A DNA stretch of 64,000 nucleotides, from NCBI RefSeq assembly GCF_018323885.1, contig NZ_AP024585.1:124001-188000 (forward strand), given 5' to 3'. Of this stretch, positions 24,545 through 33,901 are shown one piece after another; the stretch's first letter is position 1, and each line of letters begins with the position of its first letter. The notes under the pieces were generated by a model that was given only the letters and a program-made list of their open reading frames with translations, searched no databases and was not told the origin of the DNA. The DNA is from Citrobacter amalonaticus (GTDB lineage: Bacteria > Pseudomonadota > Gammaproteobacteria > Enterobacterales > Enterobacteriaceae). Position numbers and translations under genes: made by a program.

Positions 24545-25651
24545 ATGAATGAAATGCCGGTTCGAACTGGGTTAAAAATCGCATTTATTGGCGAAGCTGT
24601 GTCCGGGTTTGGTGGAATGGAAACGGTCATCCGGGATGTTATCAACAACTTTCAGGCTGAACATTCTGCAATCCAGTGTGAGATGTTTTTCTTTTGCCGA
24701 CATGACAAAATGGATAAGGCATGGTTAAGCGGTATTAACTACTCATGCTCTTTCTCCACTATCCGTCTGGGCTTTTTACGTCGGGCAAAGCATATCCACA
24801 CGTTTAGCCACTGGCTAAAGAAAACAGAACCCGATGTGGTGATCTGTATTGATGTGCTGTCTTGCCTGTTCGCCAGTAAAGCGCGGAAGAAAGCAGAGCA
24901 GAATTTTACGATATTCTCCTGGCCACATTTTTCGCTGGATCATAAAAAACACGCCGAATGTGTTAGCTGGGCAGATTATCATCTGGCAATCAGTAGTGGT
25001 ATCAAACACCAGATGATCGAACGGGGTATTGATCAAAAAAATATTACCGTTGTTTATAATCCCGTTTCCAGAAAGTCAGAAATTATTCCACAACCAGAAA
25101 AAGGCCAACCCGCAGTCTTTCTGTATGTCGGAAGGATGAAGTTTGAAGGGCAAAAAAGGATTAAGGATCTGCTGGATGGATTATCCCATGCGGAAGGCGA
25201 ATGGCGGTTGCATGTGGTTGGTGACGGTTCAGATTTTGAAAAATGTCAGTCCTATGGACGAGAACTGGGGATTGATAATCGTATTACCTGGCATGGTTGG
25301 CAGGTCTCTCCCTGGGATGTGGTGCAAAACAAGATAAAGAACGTCACGGCACTGTTGCTGACATCATCATTCGAGGGCTTTCCGATGACCCTGTTGGAAG
25401 CCATGTCGTATGGCATTCCGTGCATTAGCTCTGACTGTATGTCTGGTCCACGGGATATGATCAAACCGGGCATCAATGGCGAATTGTATCCTCCGAAGGA
25501 TCTCCAACAGTTTACTCATTTGCTCAATCAAATTCTCTCTGGTCAGATAAAGTATGATAGTCATCTGATTCCTGAGACGATAGATAACTTCTATAATGAA
25601 GTCTATTTTCAGCATTTAAGAAGTGCGATATTTTCCAAAATCAATAAGTGA
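24545..25651 (+). CDS. waaB: LPS core 1,6-galactosyltransferase WaaB
   Basis: GT4 enzyme adding an alpha-1,6 galactose branch from UDP-galactose to the first outer-core glucose. 368 residues from ATG 24545. LKIAFIGEAVSGFGGMETVI near residue 10 and WPHFSLDHKKHAE match Salmonella and E. coli WaaB strongly; Salmonella WaaB starts at the LKIAF point, so the first nine residues are an extension or another ATG (24554) is used. The E-x7-E motif is SSFEGFPMTLLEAMSYG near 275-290. The stop overlaps a GTG that could start the next gene. Confidence 0.93.
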   Translation: MNEMPVRTGLKIAFIGEAVSGFGGMETVIRDVINNFQAEHSAIQCEMFFFCRHDKMDKAWLSGINYSCSFSTIRLGFLRRAKHIHTFSHWLKKTEPDVVICIDVLSCLFASKARKKAEQNFTIFSWPHFSLDHKKHAECVSWADYHLAISSGIKHQMIERGIDQKNITVVYNPVSRKSEIIPQPEKGQPAVFLYVGRMKFEGQKRIKDLLDGLSHAEGEWRLHVVGDGSDFEKCQSYGRELGIDNRITWHGWQVSPWDVVQNKIKNVTALLLTSSFEGFPMTLLEAMSYGIPCISSDCMSGPRDMIKPGINGELYPPKDLQQFTHLLNQILSGQIKYDSHLIPETIDNFYNEVYFQHLRSAIFSKINK

Positions 25652-25656
25652 TCACT

Positions 25657-26670
25657 ATGACTCAAACGTATTTTGAAGAAAAAGTCATTCAGCAGACTTT
25701 AGATTATAACTATGAAGAACATAGTGATGTTGATAGCTTTAATATTGCCTATGGCATTGACAAGAACTTCCTTTTTGGTTGCGGTGTGTCCATTGCATCA
25801 ATACTGATTGCTAACCCCGATACACCGTTTTCCTTTCATGTTTTTACTGACTCATTTAGCAATGAGGAACAGGCGAGATTTAATGCGTTGGCAAAGCAAT
25901 ACGCCACCCAAATCGTGGTATATCTCGTTGACTGCGAGCAGTTGAAATCATTACCAAGTACTAAAAACTGGTCATATGCAACGTACTTCCGGTTTATTAT
26001 CGCCGACCACTTCGCGGGAAAAATGGACAGGGTACTGTATCTGGATGCAGATATTGCCTGTCAGGGAAGTGTACAAGAACTGATTGACCTCCAGTTTGCT
26101 GAACATGAAATTGCGGCCGTGGTAGCGGAGGGAGAGTCAGAGTGGTGGACGAAGCGCTCACTCAGTCTGGCAACGCCGGGACTGGTTTCTGGCTACTTTA
26201 ATGCCGGCTTTTTGCTGATTAATCTTCCTGTCTGGACCACTGAGGATATTTCCCGCAAGGCCATCGAGATGTTACGCGATCCGGATGTGGTACAGCGTAT
26301 CACTCACCTGGATCAGGATGTACTGAATATGTTACTGGTCGGCAAGGCGCGTTTTATTGGCAAGAAGTTTAATACCCAATTCAGCATCAATTACGAATTA
26401 AAGCGTGATGTGGTTAACCCTGTGGATGAAAATACGGTGTTCATTCATTATATTGGGCCGACTAAGCCCTGGCATCAATGGGGCAACTACCCTATCGCGC
26501 AAAGCTTTTTGAATGCGAAAAAGTTATCACCCTGGTGTAATGTTGAATTGCTGAAACCTAACAACAGTCATCAGTTACGTTATGCGGCGAAGCATATGTT
26601 CAACCAGAAGCAATATTTCTCTGGTCTGGTAGATTATGCACTTTACTTTAAAAGCAAAATTATTAAATAA
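25657..26670 (+). CDS. waaO: LPS core GT8 glycosyltransferase, WaaO/WaaI type
   Basis: Adds the second outer-core hexose alpha-1,3 to glucose I: glucose for WaaO of E. coli, galactose for WaaI of Salmonella. 337 residues from ATG 25657 ([19 protein letters not shown]). A GTG at 25648, overlapping the waaB stop, is an alternative start. GT8 features are [21 protein letters not shown] near 27-47 and the metal-binding DxD in LYLDADIAC near 127. [13 protein letters not shown] near 265 is the conserved C-terminal motif. The sequence alone does not settle glucose versus galactose, so the symbol is provisional. Confidence 0.85.
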   Translation: MTQTYFEEKVIQQTLDYNYEEHSDVDSFNIAYGIDKNFLFGCGVSIASILIANPDTPFSFHVFTDSFSNEEQARFNALAKQYATQIVVYLVDCEQLKSLPSTKNWSYATYFRFIIADHFAGKMDRVLYLDADIACQGSVQELIDLQFAEHEIAAVVAEGESEWWTKRSLSLATPGLVSGYFNAGFLLINLPVWTTEDISRKAIEMLRDPDVVQRITHLDQDVLNMLLVGKARFIGKKFNTQFSINYELKRDVVNPVDENTVFIHYIGPTKPWHQWGNYPIAQSFLNAKKLSPWCNVELLKPNNSHQLRYAAKHMFNQKQYFSGLVDYALYFKSKIIK

Positions 26671-26690
26671 AAATAATTATAGGTGACGCA

Positions 26691-27707
26691 GTGGACTCAT
26701 TTCCTGAAATAGAGATAGCAGAATATAAAGTTTTTGATGAGCGCTATGATAATAATGGTAATACATTAAATATCTCTTATGGAATTGATGAGAACTATCT
26801 TGATGGTGTCGGGGTGTCTATTACCTCGGTATTAATTCATAATGATATAAATGTTGCTTTTCATATTATCTGCGACAACTATACACAAAGCTTCGTTGAT
26901 AAGATTGAAGCGTTGGTGCAAGAACATAAGATAAAAGTTTCATTATATCTTATCAATGTCAAATGCCTTGAGGTATTGCCGAAAACACAGGTCTGGTCAA
27001 GAGCCATGTATTTTCGACTTTTCGCTTTTGATTATTTGCACCGTAAACTAGAAAAATTGCTGTATCTTGATGCTGATGTCATTTGCAAAGGCCCGCTGGA
27101 TTATCTTCTGGACCTTGATCTCAATGATAACGTCGCTGCCGTGGTAAAAGACGTTGACTCAATACAGTCCAGGGTAAATGAAAGGCTACCCTCTTTTAAT
27201 CTTCAGGGTCGATATTTCAACTCCGGTGTTGTCTTGATAAATCTCAGGCGATGGGCTGAGAACCAATTAACTGCCAGGGCGTTGTCTCTTTTGACAGACA
27301 GTGATGGAAGTGCAACCTTTTTTAAATATCCGGATCAGGATGTCCTGAATATACTGCTGCGCGATAAAGTTTATTTTTTACCTCGTGAATACAATACAAT
27401 TTATTCCATTAAAAGTGAATTAAGCGATAAGACGCATGAAAAATATTTAAATATAATCCATGCTGATACAAAGCTGATTCACTATACAGGGGCGACAAAA
27501 CCCTGGCATGCTTGGGCAAATTATCCCTCCGCGATTTATTATACTAATGCATTTATTAAATCACCGTGGAAAGGGGTTCCTGCCAAAGATGCGCGAACGA
27601 TGGTTGAGTATAAAAAAAGATATAAACATCTTTTGGTTCAAAAACATTATCTGCGTGGAGTGATTGCGGGTGTAGCGTACCTCTATCGTAAAATTTTAGC
27701 GAAATAA
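26691..27707 (+). CDS. waaR: LPS core GT8 alpha-1,2-glucosyltransferase, WaaR/WaaJ type
   Basis: Adds the third main-chain outer-core hexose. 338 residues, GTG start at 26691 after an AGGTGA site, with the typical [11 protein letters not shown] beginning. The GT8 DxD is in [10 protein letters not shown] near residue 125. [25 protein letters not shown] and [13 protein letters not shown] near the end are closer to E. coli K-12 WaaR than to Salmonella WaaJ as I remember them. A diverged paralogue of the preceding GT8 gene. AT-rich. Confidence 0.85.
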   Translation: MDSFPEIEIAEYKVFDERYDNNGNTLNISYGIDENYLDGVGVSITSVLIHNDINVAFHIICDNYTQSFVDKIEALVQEHKIKVSLYLINVKCLEVLPKTQVWSRAMYFRLFAFDYLHRKLEKLLYLDADVICKGPLDYLLDLDLNDNVAAVVKDVDSIQSRVNERLPSFNLQGRYFNSGVVLINLRRWAENQLTARALSLLTDSDGSATFFKYPDQDVLNILLRDKVYFLPREYNTIYSIKSELSDKTHEKYLNIIHADTKLIHYTGATKPWHAWANYPSAIYYTNAFIKSPWKGVPAKDARTMVEYKKRYKHLLVQKHYLRGVIAGVAYLYRKILAK

Positions 27708-27720
27708 TACCTTTATAATT

Positions 27721-28419
27721 ATGTTCACTGAAACAAAAATTAAAAACTATACCGTGTTTGTAAAACAAGATGGCGAGAAATACATTGATATTTTCAATGA
27801 TTTTTTAACGCATAATCTTAAAGTGTTAAGAGTCTTTCGTAGTATTGAGGATACCAAGGTCGTATTAATTGATACTGACCATGGAAAATATATCCTGAAA
27901 GTATTTCACCCTAAAGTAAAAAATACTGAGCGATTTTTTAAGTCGTTGGTTAAAGGGGATTACTACGAAAAGCTTTTTTACCAGACCGATCGCGTGCGGC
28001 AGGAAGGTTTTGACGCCTTAAATGACTTTTATTTGCTTGCTGAAGTGAAGACCCTTCGTTATGTGCATACTTACATCATGATCATTGAGTATATCGAGGG
28101 GGTTGAACTGGTAGACCTGCCTGTCATCTCCGATGATGTGAAAGAGAAGATAAAGCAATCCATTCAAGGGTTGCATCAGCATGGTATGGTCTCAGGTGAT
28201 CCGCATAAAGGTAACTTCATATTACAAAATGATGAAATAAGAATAATCGATCTGTCCGGAAAAAGACCTTCCCGACAGAGAATGGCGAAAGATCGTATTG
28301 ATTTAGAACGCCACTATGGTATTGAAAATAATAGAAAAGACTTGGGGTTTTATCTGCTGGTTTATAAGAAAAAATGGCGGAATTTCCTGCGCCGTCTGAA
28401 AGGTAAAAGTGTGCGCTAA
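27721..28419 (+). CDS. waaY: LPS core heptose(II) kinase WaaY
   Basis: Kinase-like protein phosphorylating HepII after WaaP and WaaQ have acted. 232 residues, the E. coli length. The lysine-containing strand is GKYILKVFHPKVK near residue 56, and the catalytic loop HQHGMVSGDPHKGNFIL near 150-166 is followed by RIIDLSGKRPSRQR, equivalent to DFG. ATG 27721 is 13 nt after waaR. Followed by an unusually long gap before waaZ. Confidence 0.95.
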   Translation: MFTETKIKNYTVFVKQDGEKYIDIFNDFLTHNLKVLRVFRSIEDTKVVLIDTDHGKYILKVFHPKVKNTERFFKSLVKGDYYEKLFYQTDRVRQEGFDALNDFYLLAEVKTLRYVHTYIMIIEYIEGVELVDLPVISDDVKEKIKQSIQGLHQHGMVSGDPHKGNFILQNDEIRIIDLSGKRPSRQRMAKDRIDLERHYGIENNRKDLGFYLLVYKKKWRNFLRRLKGKSVR

Positions 28420-28488
28420 GCTTCAATGTGATTATTTAGAATATTGCTTTTAGTCGTTCTAAATGCAAAAATGAGTTTGTATATTTTG

Positions 28489-28518
28489 TGAGCAAATCAG
28501 GTCAGTCTGGTTTGCTCA
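28489..28518 (+). other. Inverted repeat (hairpin) between waaY and waaZ
   Basis: TGAGCAAATCAG (28489-28500) pairs with CTGGTTTGCTCA (28507-28518), 12 bp with one wobble and a 6-nt loop. There is no T run after it, so it is not a classical terminator. It sits in a 180-nt untranslated gap within an otherwise tightly packed operon. Confidence 0.75.
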
Positions 28519-28599
28519 TCCTCGCTAAAGATAAACCATGAACACTTTCCTCAAAGATTCATCGTGATTTAAGTTGCATGACAAACCTACAGGTTTCAT

Positions 28600-29454
28600 A
28601 TGAGTAATGTTAAGTTTATAACTCGAGCAGGTGTTCAGCAACTTATTGCCAACAGAACATCTGATAACGTGATCATTTTCTTATCGGGACCCACCTCCCG
28701 AGGGACACCGCTTTCTCTTTTGCAGAACAATGATGTCATTACTGTTAACGGCGCTGCGGAATACTTGCTCAGTAATAGTATTACTCCCTTCATTTATGTC
28801 TTAACAGATGCGCGTTTTTTGCTACAAAGACGTCACGATTTTTATAAATTTAGCCGGGCGAGTAAGTTTACAGTCGTTAATATGGATGTTTATGAAGCCG
28901 CTACTGAAGAAGATAAGAAATATATGCGGACTCATTGTTTGATTTTACGCGCATTTTATAAACGTGAAAAAGGCGGCTTTTTCAAGAAACTGAAGCTAGA
29001 AATGCTTTCAAAATGGAATAAGAATCTCTTGATTCGGGTGCCCATTTCTAAACGTAAAAGACTGGTGGGATTTAGTAAAGATATCAGTTTAGGTTACTGC
29101 TCATGCCATACAGTGGCGTATACGGCGATGCAGATAGCGTATTCATTAGGTTATGACAACACGATCTGTTCCGGATTAGATATCACCGGGAGCTGTGCGC
29201 GTTTTTATGATGAGAGTCGCAATCCAATGCCTTCTGAACTGAGCAAGGATTTAATCAAAATTCTGCCATTTTTCCAGTTCATGTGTGAGAGCGTTGATGA
29301 CTTTAATATCTATAATCTGTCTGACGATACCGCAATAAGCTATGATATTATTCCCTATATTAAGGCAGCGGATGTCGCAGCGTTACCCTCCAGACAGCAC
29401 ATCAGGAACAATGCGCACGATCTTCACGATCGTGCCGATTCTTATGTAAGTTAG
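28600..29454 (+). CDS. waaZ: LPS core protein WaaZ (KdoIII addition)
   Basis: Protein required for adding a third Kdo to the inner core in E. coli K-12-type LPS, giving a shorter, less O-antigen-capped glycoform. 284 residues. Conserved blocks include NVIIFLSGPTSRGTPLSLLQ near residue 23, LLSNSITPFIYVLTDARFL near 56, FSKDISLGYCSCHTVAYTA near 158 and CSGLDITGSCARFYDE near 190. The catalytic mechanism is not established. It usually accompanies waaS; here waaS is replaced by a GT52 gene. Confidence 0.92.
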   Translation: MSNVKFITRAGVQQLIANRTSDNVIIFLSGPTSRGTPLSLLQNNDVITVNGAAEYLLSNSITPFIYVLTDARFLLQRRHDFYKFSRASKFTVVNMDVYEAATEEDKKYMRTHCLILRAFYKREKGGFFKKLKLEMLSKWNKNLLIRVPISKRKRLVGFSKDISLGYCSCHTVAYTAMQIAYSLGYDNTICSGLDITGSCARFYDESRNPMPSELSKDLIKILPFFQFMCESVDDFNIYNLSDDTAISYDIIPYIKAADVAALPSRQHIRNNAHDLHDRADSYVS

Positions 29455-29479
29455 TATTAACCTCTTTTATATTTGTAGT

Positions 29480-30568
29480 GTGGTAACTCGCATGGGTTTA
29501 GGTGCTTTTCATAAGAAAAAAAGATTCTGCATTAATAAAATCAAGATTAATTTTTTGTCATTTTTCTTCACCAGGAAAAAGAATGCAAAAATTAATGCAG
29601 ACAAGATTCAGACTTGCTTGCTAATCCATGATAACAACAAGTTAGGCGATTTAATTGTATTGAGTTCGCTGTATCGCGAACTGACTAATCGTGGTGTACA
29701 ACTGTCAATATTAACCACGGAAACGGGGAAAGCGTTTCTTTCTGGTAATCGTCGCATACATCAGTTTTATATTAAAAAATCAAATGCAATCAGTGATGTA
29801 CTGGCATTACGTAAATGTCTTTCCCGCGAATCTTTCGATATCGTACTTGATCCTTTTGAAACCATGCCTTCCTTTGGTCACAGCCTGTTGCTGTCGGGTG
29901 TCAGACGCGCTCATATCCTGGGTTTTGATAAGTGGTATAAACGTTACTACACCGTTTACCATCCGCATGATGAGAAGTTAACGGCGCACATGTGTACACG
30001 GGCCAGTGAAATACTGCGTTATTTTTATGGCGATGAACGTCATGAATTTGATGTGAGTTATGATTTACCGCTGCCAGAGTCGGTTGAAAAAGATGTTCTG
30101 AATTTTGTTGGCGACTCAAAAATAATTATTATCAATGCATTAGGGGCAAAGAAAATCTGCCGCCTGTCTGATGAGCAGATCGGTACGATTTATTCGCATC
30201 TCTGTAAACAGTATCCGGATTACCGAATTATTTTTACCGGCTTAGCCGAAGATATTCGCTCTATTGCGATACCGGGCATTGAATCACTGCCCTTTAAAGA
30301 ATTCATTTATACGGTTGCACTGACAAAATTCAGTCAGTATGTCATCTCCGTGGATACTGCACTGGTCCATATTGCATCGGCATATGAAATTCCTACGCTC
30401 GCGCTTTATCCAAATGCGCGACAAACGACCTACCCCTCACACCTCATCTGGGCACCGAATAACTGCAATGCGTTACAGGTGGTCTCTCCGACGTATACGG
30501 TGAAGGATATTAGCCTGAAGGTGCTGACTGAATCGGTAGAGGGGTTGCTGTCAAAACACCAGAAGTGA
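29480..30568 (+). CDS. waaU: LPS core GT9 heptosyltransferase, WaaU (WaaK) type
   Basis: Putative heptosyltransferase IV completing the outer core, where WaaL joins O antigen in K-12-type cores. 362 residues from GTG 29480; ATG 29492 is an alternative and neither has a good ribosome binding site. GT9 features: HDNNKLGDLIVLSSLYREL near residue 50, the acidic LDPFETMPSFGHS near 119, INALGAKKICRLSDEQ near 215 and VDTALVHIASAYEIPTLALY near 292. The basic N-terminus may lie on the membrane. Last gene of the operon; the equivalent Salmonella waaK encodes a different fold, so this core resembles E. coli K-12. Confidence 0.82.
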   Translation: MVTRMGLGAFHKKKRFCINKIKINFLSFFFTRKKNAKINADKIQTCLLIHDNNKLGDLIVLSSLYRELTNRGVQLSILTTETGKAFLSGNRRIHQFYIKKSNAISDVLALRKCLSRESFDIVLDPFETMPSFGHSLLLSGVRRAHILGFDKWYKRYYTVYHPHDEKLTAHMCTRASEILRYFYGDERHEFDVSYDLPLPESVEKDVLNFVGDSKIIIINALGAKKICRLSDEQIGTIYSHLCKQYPDYRIIFTGLAEDIRSIAIPGIESLPFKEFIYTVALTKFSQYVISVDTALVHIASAYEIPTLALYPNARQTTYPSHLIWAPNNCNALQVVSPTYTVKDISLKVLTESVEGLLSKHQK

Positions 30569-30584
30569 GTGATAGCTCACTTCT
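30561..30584. terminator. Hairpin between convergent waaU and waaL
   Basis: AGAAGTGAG (30561-30569) and CTCACTTCT (30576-30584) form a perfect 9-bp stem with a 6-nt loop. The waaU stop codon lies inside the left arm. T runs are weak on both sides, so bidirectional terminator function is probable rather than certain. Confidence 0.6.
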
Positions 30585-30594
30585 GATCGTCAGG

Positions 30595-31866
30595 TTATTG
30601 TGACGCAATATCGCCGTGCTGTCGGTTTTTCTTGAGGAAAAGCATTAAAACGATCGCGGTTATTAAGATGATTGGTACGCTCCGAGACCAGAGAATAACA
30701 TCACTCAGCCCGATTCCAATGGCGGCTAACGTTAATGCAAACAGTCCCAACGAACGGTGATAATAGACCGTAAAGAACAACGCGATATAGAAGAAAAGCG
30801 TCGACAGAACCCCGGCAATCCCTTTCAGTGAGGCGGCTTCGATGAGCTCATTGTGCAAATGGACATTCGAAAATTCGAGTGCGCCTTGCAGGTACTTATG
30901 TTCTTTCGCTAATTCCGTCATTCGCTGTGCCCGCGTATCGGCCGAGCGTGCCGCGAACGGCGCGTCTTTAAAGATATCAAAGCCAATCTCATACATCGCC
31001 AGCCGTGCGCCCAGAGAACTATTACTGTTGCCCTGACTGTAGCGATTCAAATCTGAAACACCTTCATGATAACGGTTATAAATCGGCTTACTGAATATGG
31101 CGATCAGGACAACCAGCGCAATCAAAAAGCCAATGACTGAAAAGAAGAGTTTTTTTGGCGACTTGATATACCCGGCAACCAACGACAGCGCACAGATCAC
31201 CGGGAAGATCAACAGCGTGGAACGCGTCTGGGTAAGTGCCAGGGCATAGAATATCGCGATGGCATTCAATAAAAATAATATCGGGTGATTCCGCTGGGTG
31301 TAGAGAATCGATATTCCGCTGACAATCCCGACAAACATAATGGAGTAGGCGGCGCCCGTAGCCGTACCAATGCCGAAATCAAGACGAGCCATGCCAGTAG
31401 TGGATTTTATGTAATATGCATATCCCGCGATAAAAAATGACAGCGAATACAGGATATAAAGCGGTAACTCTTTCTTAAAGCGAATTCTTGACGTCTGCGC
31501 CAGCAAAGTAAGAAAAGCGCCAAAGAGAAAAATTTTCGCCGTGTTCAAATAACTGTGATAGGTCGCGCGAAAGGGAGAATGATCAACCTTAAAGGCGGAA
31601 TACCAGACGACGTCCAGCGCGCCGATGATAAAAATAGCGAGCGGTAGCAACCAATACTGTACCGAATAGCTTTCAGGTTTACCGCGTAATAGCAGCGCCA
31701 ACAGACCCAATATCGCCGTAACATTATATAACTTCATGCTTAGCGTATTATCAAACATTGCGACAATCAGCGTGATGGCACAGAGAAAATAAGTTGTTAC
31801 TTCCAGTGCTGAAGACGTCTTCGTGGCGTAGTGACGCCAGGGACTGATAAGACTCAAGGTTGGCAT
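30595..31866 (-). CDS. waaL: O-antigen ligase WaaL
   Basis: Polytopic inner-membrane GT-C enzyme that transfers undecaprenyl-linked O antigen to lipid A–core in the periplasm. 423 residues with about twelve hydrophobic segments. The large periplasmic loop between about residues 270 and 345 carries SSLGARLAMYEIG and VHLHNELIEAASLKG, the latter with the conserved His. Sequence is near E. coli K-12 WaaL (SAFKVDHSPFRATYHSYLN matches well). This agrees with a WaaU-terminated core acceptor. It is the last gene of the hldD–waaF–waaC–waaL operon. Confidence 0.94.
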   Translation of the reverse strand: MPTLSLISPWRHYATKTSSALEVTTYFLCAITLIVAMFDNTLSMKLYNVTAILGLLALLLRGKPESYSVQYWLLPLAIFIIGALDVVWYSAFKVDHSPFRATYHSYLNTAKIFLFGAFLTLLAQTSRIRFKKELPLYILYSLSFFIAGYAYYIKSTTGMARLDFGIGTATGAAYSIMFVGIVSGISILYTQRNHPILFLLNAIAIFYALALTQTRSTLLIFPVICALSLVAGYIKSPKKLFFSVIGFLIALVVLIAIFSKPIYNRYHEGVSDLNRYSQGNSNSSLGARLAMYEIGFDIFKDAPFAARSADTRAQRMTELAKEHKYLQGALEFSNVHLHNELIEAASLKGIAGVLSTLFFYIALFFTVYYHRSLGLFALTLAAIGIGLSDVILWSRSVPIILITAIVLMLFLKKNRQHGDIASQ

Positions 31867-31876
31867 TCAATTACCT

Positions 31877-32839
31877 TTATAATAATGATGATAGTTCGTC
31901 GCGGACTGAATCAGCGTTTAGCATTGCTAATTGATTTCCTGGCGCACGACACGCCACCTGGTTCTTCCCGTAACCACCAATGAGCCCTGGATCCGTAGGA
32001 CCGTACAACGTGACATTAGGTCGATCGAGTGCGGCGGTCAGATGGCTTAACCCCGTATCGACTGAAACGACAAATTTTGCTCCCGCCAGCACGCGTGCGA
32101 CGCCTTCCAGCGTCATTCGCGGTAATACCTCAACGTGAGCGAATCCCTCAGATAACCTCTTCGCCCGTGCTTCTTCATGAGGCGCGCCCCAGGGCAATTT
32201 AATGCTTATCCCACTGTCAGCTAACAGACCGATTAACGCTCGCCAGTTTGCCTCCGGCCAGTGCTTATCATCGCGCGTTGTGGCATGCAAAAAGACGGCA
32301 TAGGGCTGTTCACCCGTACTTCCGAAGGTAAGGAAATGCTGCGCAATGGCATAATCGCCCTGCGACACCGGTTTTTGATAGCCTAAACTTTTTGCAAACA
32401 GTTCGCGCGTACGCTCTACGGCATGCTGTTGTCTGGCAATATGATGGCGGCGATTATAGAACAGGCTGGCCAGCGGTTCACGCGCGGTTTGCCAGTCCAT
32501 ACCGTGTTTTACCCCATGCGCCAGACGTGTGACCAGCGCCGCGCTTTTCACCAGTCCCTGGGCGTCGATGATAGCGTCATAGTGCTCAGCCTGTACGGCA
32601 TCGCGAAAGGCTTTGCGTTCTGCTTTAATCGGCGCGGAAAACCAGGCTTTACGCCAACGGCGAATCGCCACGGGGATGACACGGTTCACCGCGGCATGCC
32701 AGGACGGTATCTGCGCAAACCCTTCTTCAACCACCCAGTCAAACTGAATATCGGGGATGGCCTGTTGTGCATCCGTGAGTGCCGGCAGGGTATGTAGCAC
32801 ATCACCCATTGAGGACGTTTTGACGATCAGAACCCGCAT
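31877..32839 (-). CDS. waaC: LPS heptosyltransferase I WaaC
   Basis: GT9 enzyme adding the first L,D-heptose from ADP-heptose to Kdo2-lipid A. 320 residues. MRVLIVKTSSMGDVLHTLPAL is the classic N-terminus, with the catalytic Asp in SMGD. The ADP-heptose-binding half has FLHATTRDDKHWPEANW near residue 185 and VDTGLSHLTAALDRPNVTLYG near 260. It starts 3 nt after the waaF stop, and waaL follows 10 nt later. Confidence 0.97.
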   Translation of the reverse strand: MRVLIVKTSSMGDVLHTLPALTDAQQAIPDIQFDWVVEEGFAQIPSWHAAVNRVIPVAIRRWRKAWFSAPIKAERKAFRDAVQAEHYDAIIDAQGLVKSAALVTRLAHGVKHGMDWQTAREPLASLFYNRRHHIARQQHAVERTRELFAKSLGYQKPVSQGDYAIAQHFLTFGSTGEQPYAVFLHATTRDDKHWPEANWRALIGLLADSGISIKLPWGAPHEEARAKRLSEGFAHVEVLPRMTLEGVARVLAGAKFVVSVDTGLSHLTAALDRPNVTLYGPTDPGLIGGYGKNQVACRAPGNQLAMLNADSVRDELSSLL

Positions 32840-32842
32840 TCG

Positions 32843-33889
32843 TCAGGCTTCCTCTTGCAGTAACAGACTGTTGAGTTCTTCCAGTACGCGCGCCGGCGTA
32901 ATGTCGATCAGACTCTGATGATAGCCTTCGGCGGCATCGCCTTTGCGTACTTTGTGATAGCCCGTTATCAGGCGAATTACACGTGCTTTATGTGACAGAG
33001 GCGGGGTGAAATCCGGGCTACTTGGGCCATAGAGAGCGACCAGCGGGCGATTCAGCGCCGCGGCGACGTGCATCAGGCCGGAGTCGTTGGTGACAACGGC
33101 TTTACACGCGCCAATCAATATGACCGCCTGTTCGAGCTGTGTTTCGCCCGCCAGGTTACGACACCACGCCTGTTGTTCATCACTCAATGTCGCCAGAATT
33201 TCGTTTCCAGCCTCATGATCTTTCGCCGAGCCAAACAGCACTATCTGATAGCCTTCATCGATGAGCTGTTTCGCCAGTTCCGCATAATGGTAGTGCGGCC
33301 AGCGTTTTGCCGGACCGAACTCCGCGCCGGGGCAAAAGCCAATCATCGGACGTTCGTCAGAAAGCGAAAACGCGCTGCAGGTTAACGACTTTTCACCTTC
33401 GCTCACCTGGAGTTGCGGCCACAATAGCGGCTGCGGCAGATCTTTCGCCGTGCGCATCACGCCTTTATCGTAGGCCAGCGCCACGTAACGCTCGACCATT
33501 AAGGGCCAGGCGGCTTTATCCAGTACGCGCGCATCGTTAAGCAGGCCGTAGCGCATTTCACCGCGCCAGCCCGTACGGTGAGGGATACCGGCAAAGAAAG
33601 GAACCAGCGCTGATTTAAACGAGTTGGGCAACACGTAAGCGCGATCATAGCGTTTTTCACGCAGACTGTGACCCAGTTTGCGGCGTTCGCCAAGTTCGAG
33701 TGCGCCGTGGCCGAGCGGCATTGGAATTGCCTCGTTGACTTCCGGCATCCGCGATAACAACGGACGGCACCATGCCGGTGCCATCACATCGATTATCGCC
33801 TGGGGATAGCGCGCCTTGAGCGTGCGATAGAGACTTTGCGACATCATCATGTCGCCTACCCAGGACGGGCCAATCACCAGAATCCTCAT
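32843..33889 (-). CDS. waaF: LPS heptosyltransferase II WaaF
   Basis: GT9 enzyme adding the second heptose to HepI. 348 residues, the usual size. MRILVIGPSWVGDMMMSQSL is the conserved beginning with the catalytic Asp. FCPGAEFGPAKRWPHYHYAEL near residue 183, TNDSGLMHVAAALNRPLVALYG near 260 and the SSPDFTPP motif form the donor site. Second gene of the hldD–waaF–waaC–waaL operon, 12 nt after hldD. Confidence 0.97.
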   Translation of the reverse strand: MRILVIGPSWVGDMMMSQSLYRTLKARYPQAIIDVMAPAWCRPLLSRMPEVNEAIPMPLGHGALELGERRKLGHSLREKRYDRAYVLPNSFKSALVPFFAGIPHRTGWRGEMRYGLLNDARVLDKAAWPLMVERYVALAYDKGVMRTAKDLPQPLLWPQLQVSEGEKSLTCSAFSLSDERPMIGFCPGAEFGPAKRWPHYHYAELAKQLIDEGYQIVLFGSAKDHEAGNEILATLSDEQQAWCRNLAGETQLEQAVILIGACKAVVTNDSGLMHVAAALNRPLVALYGPSSPDFTPPLSHKARVIRLITGYHKVRKGDAAEGYHQSLIDITPARVLEELNSLLLQEEA

Positions 33890-33901
33890 AGATTGCCTGC
33901 C

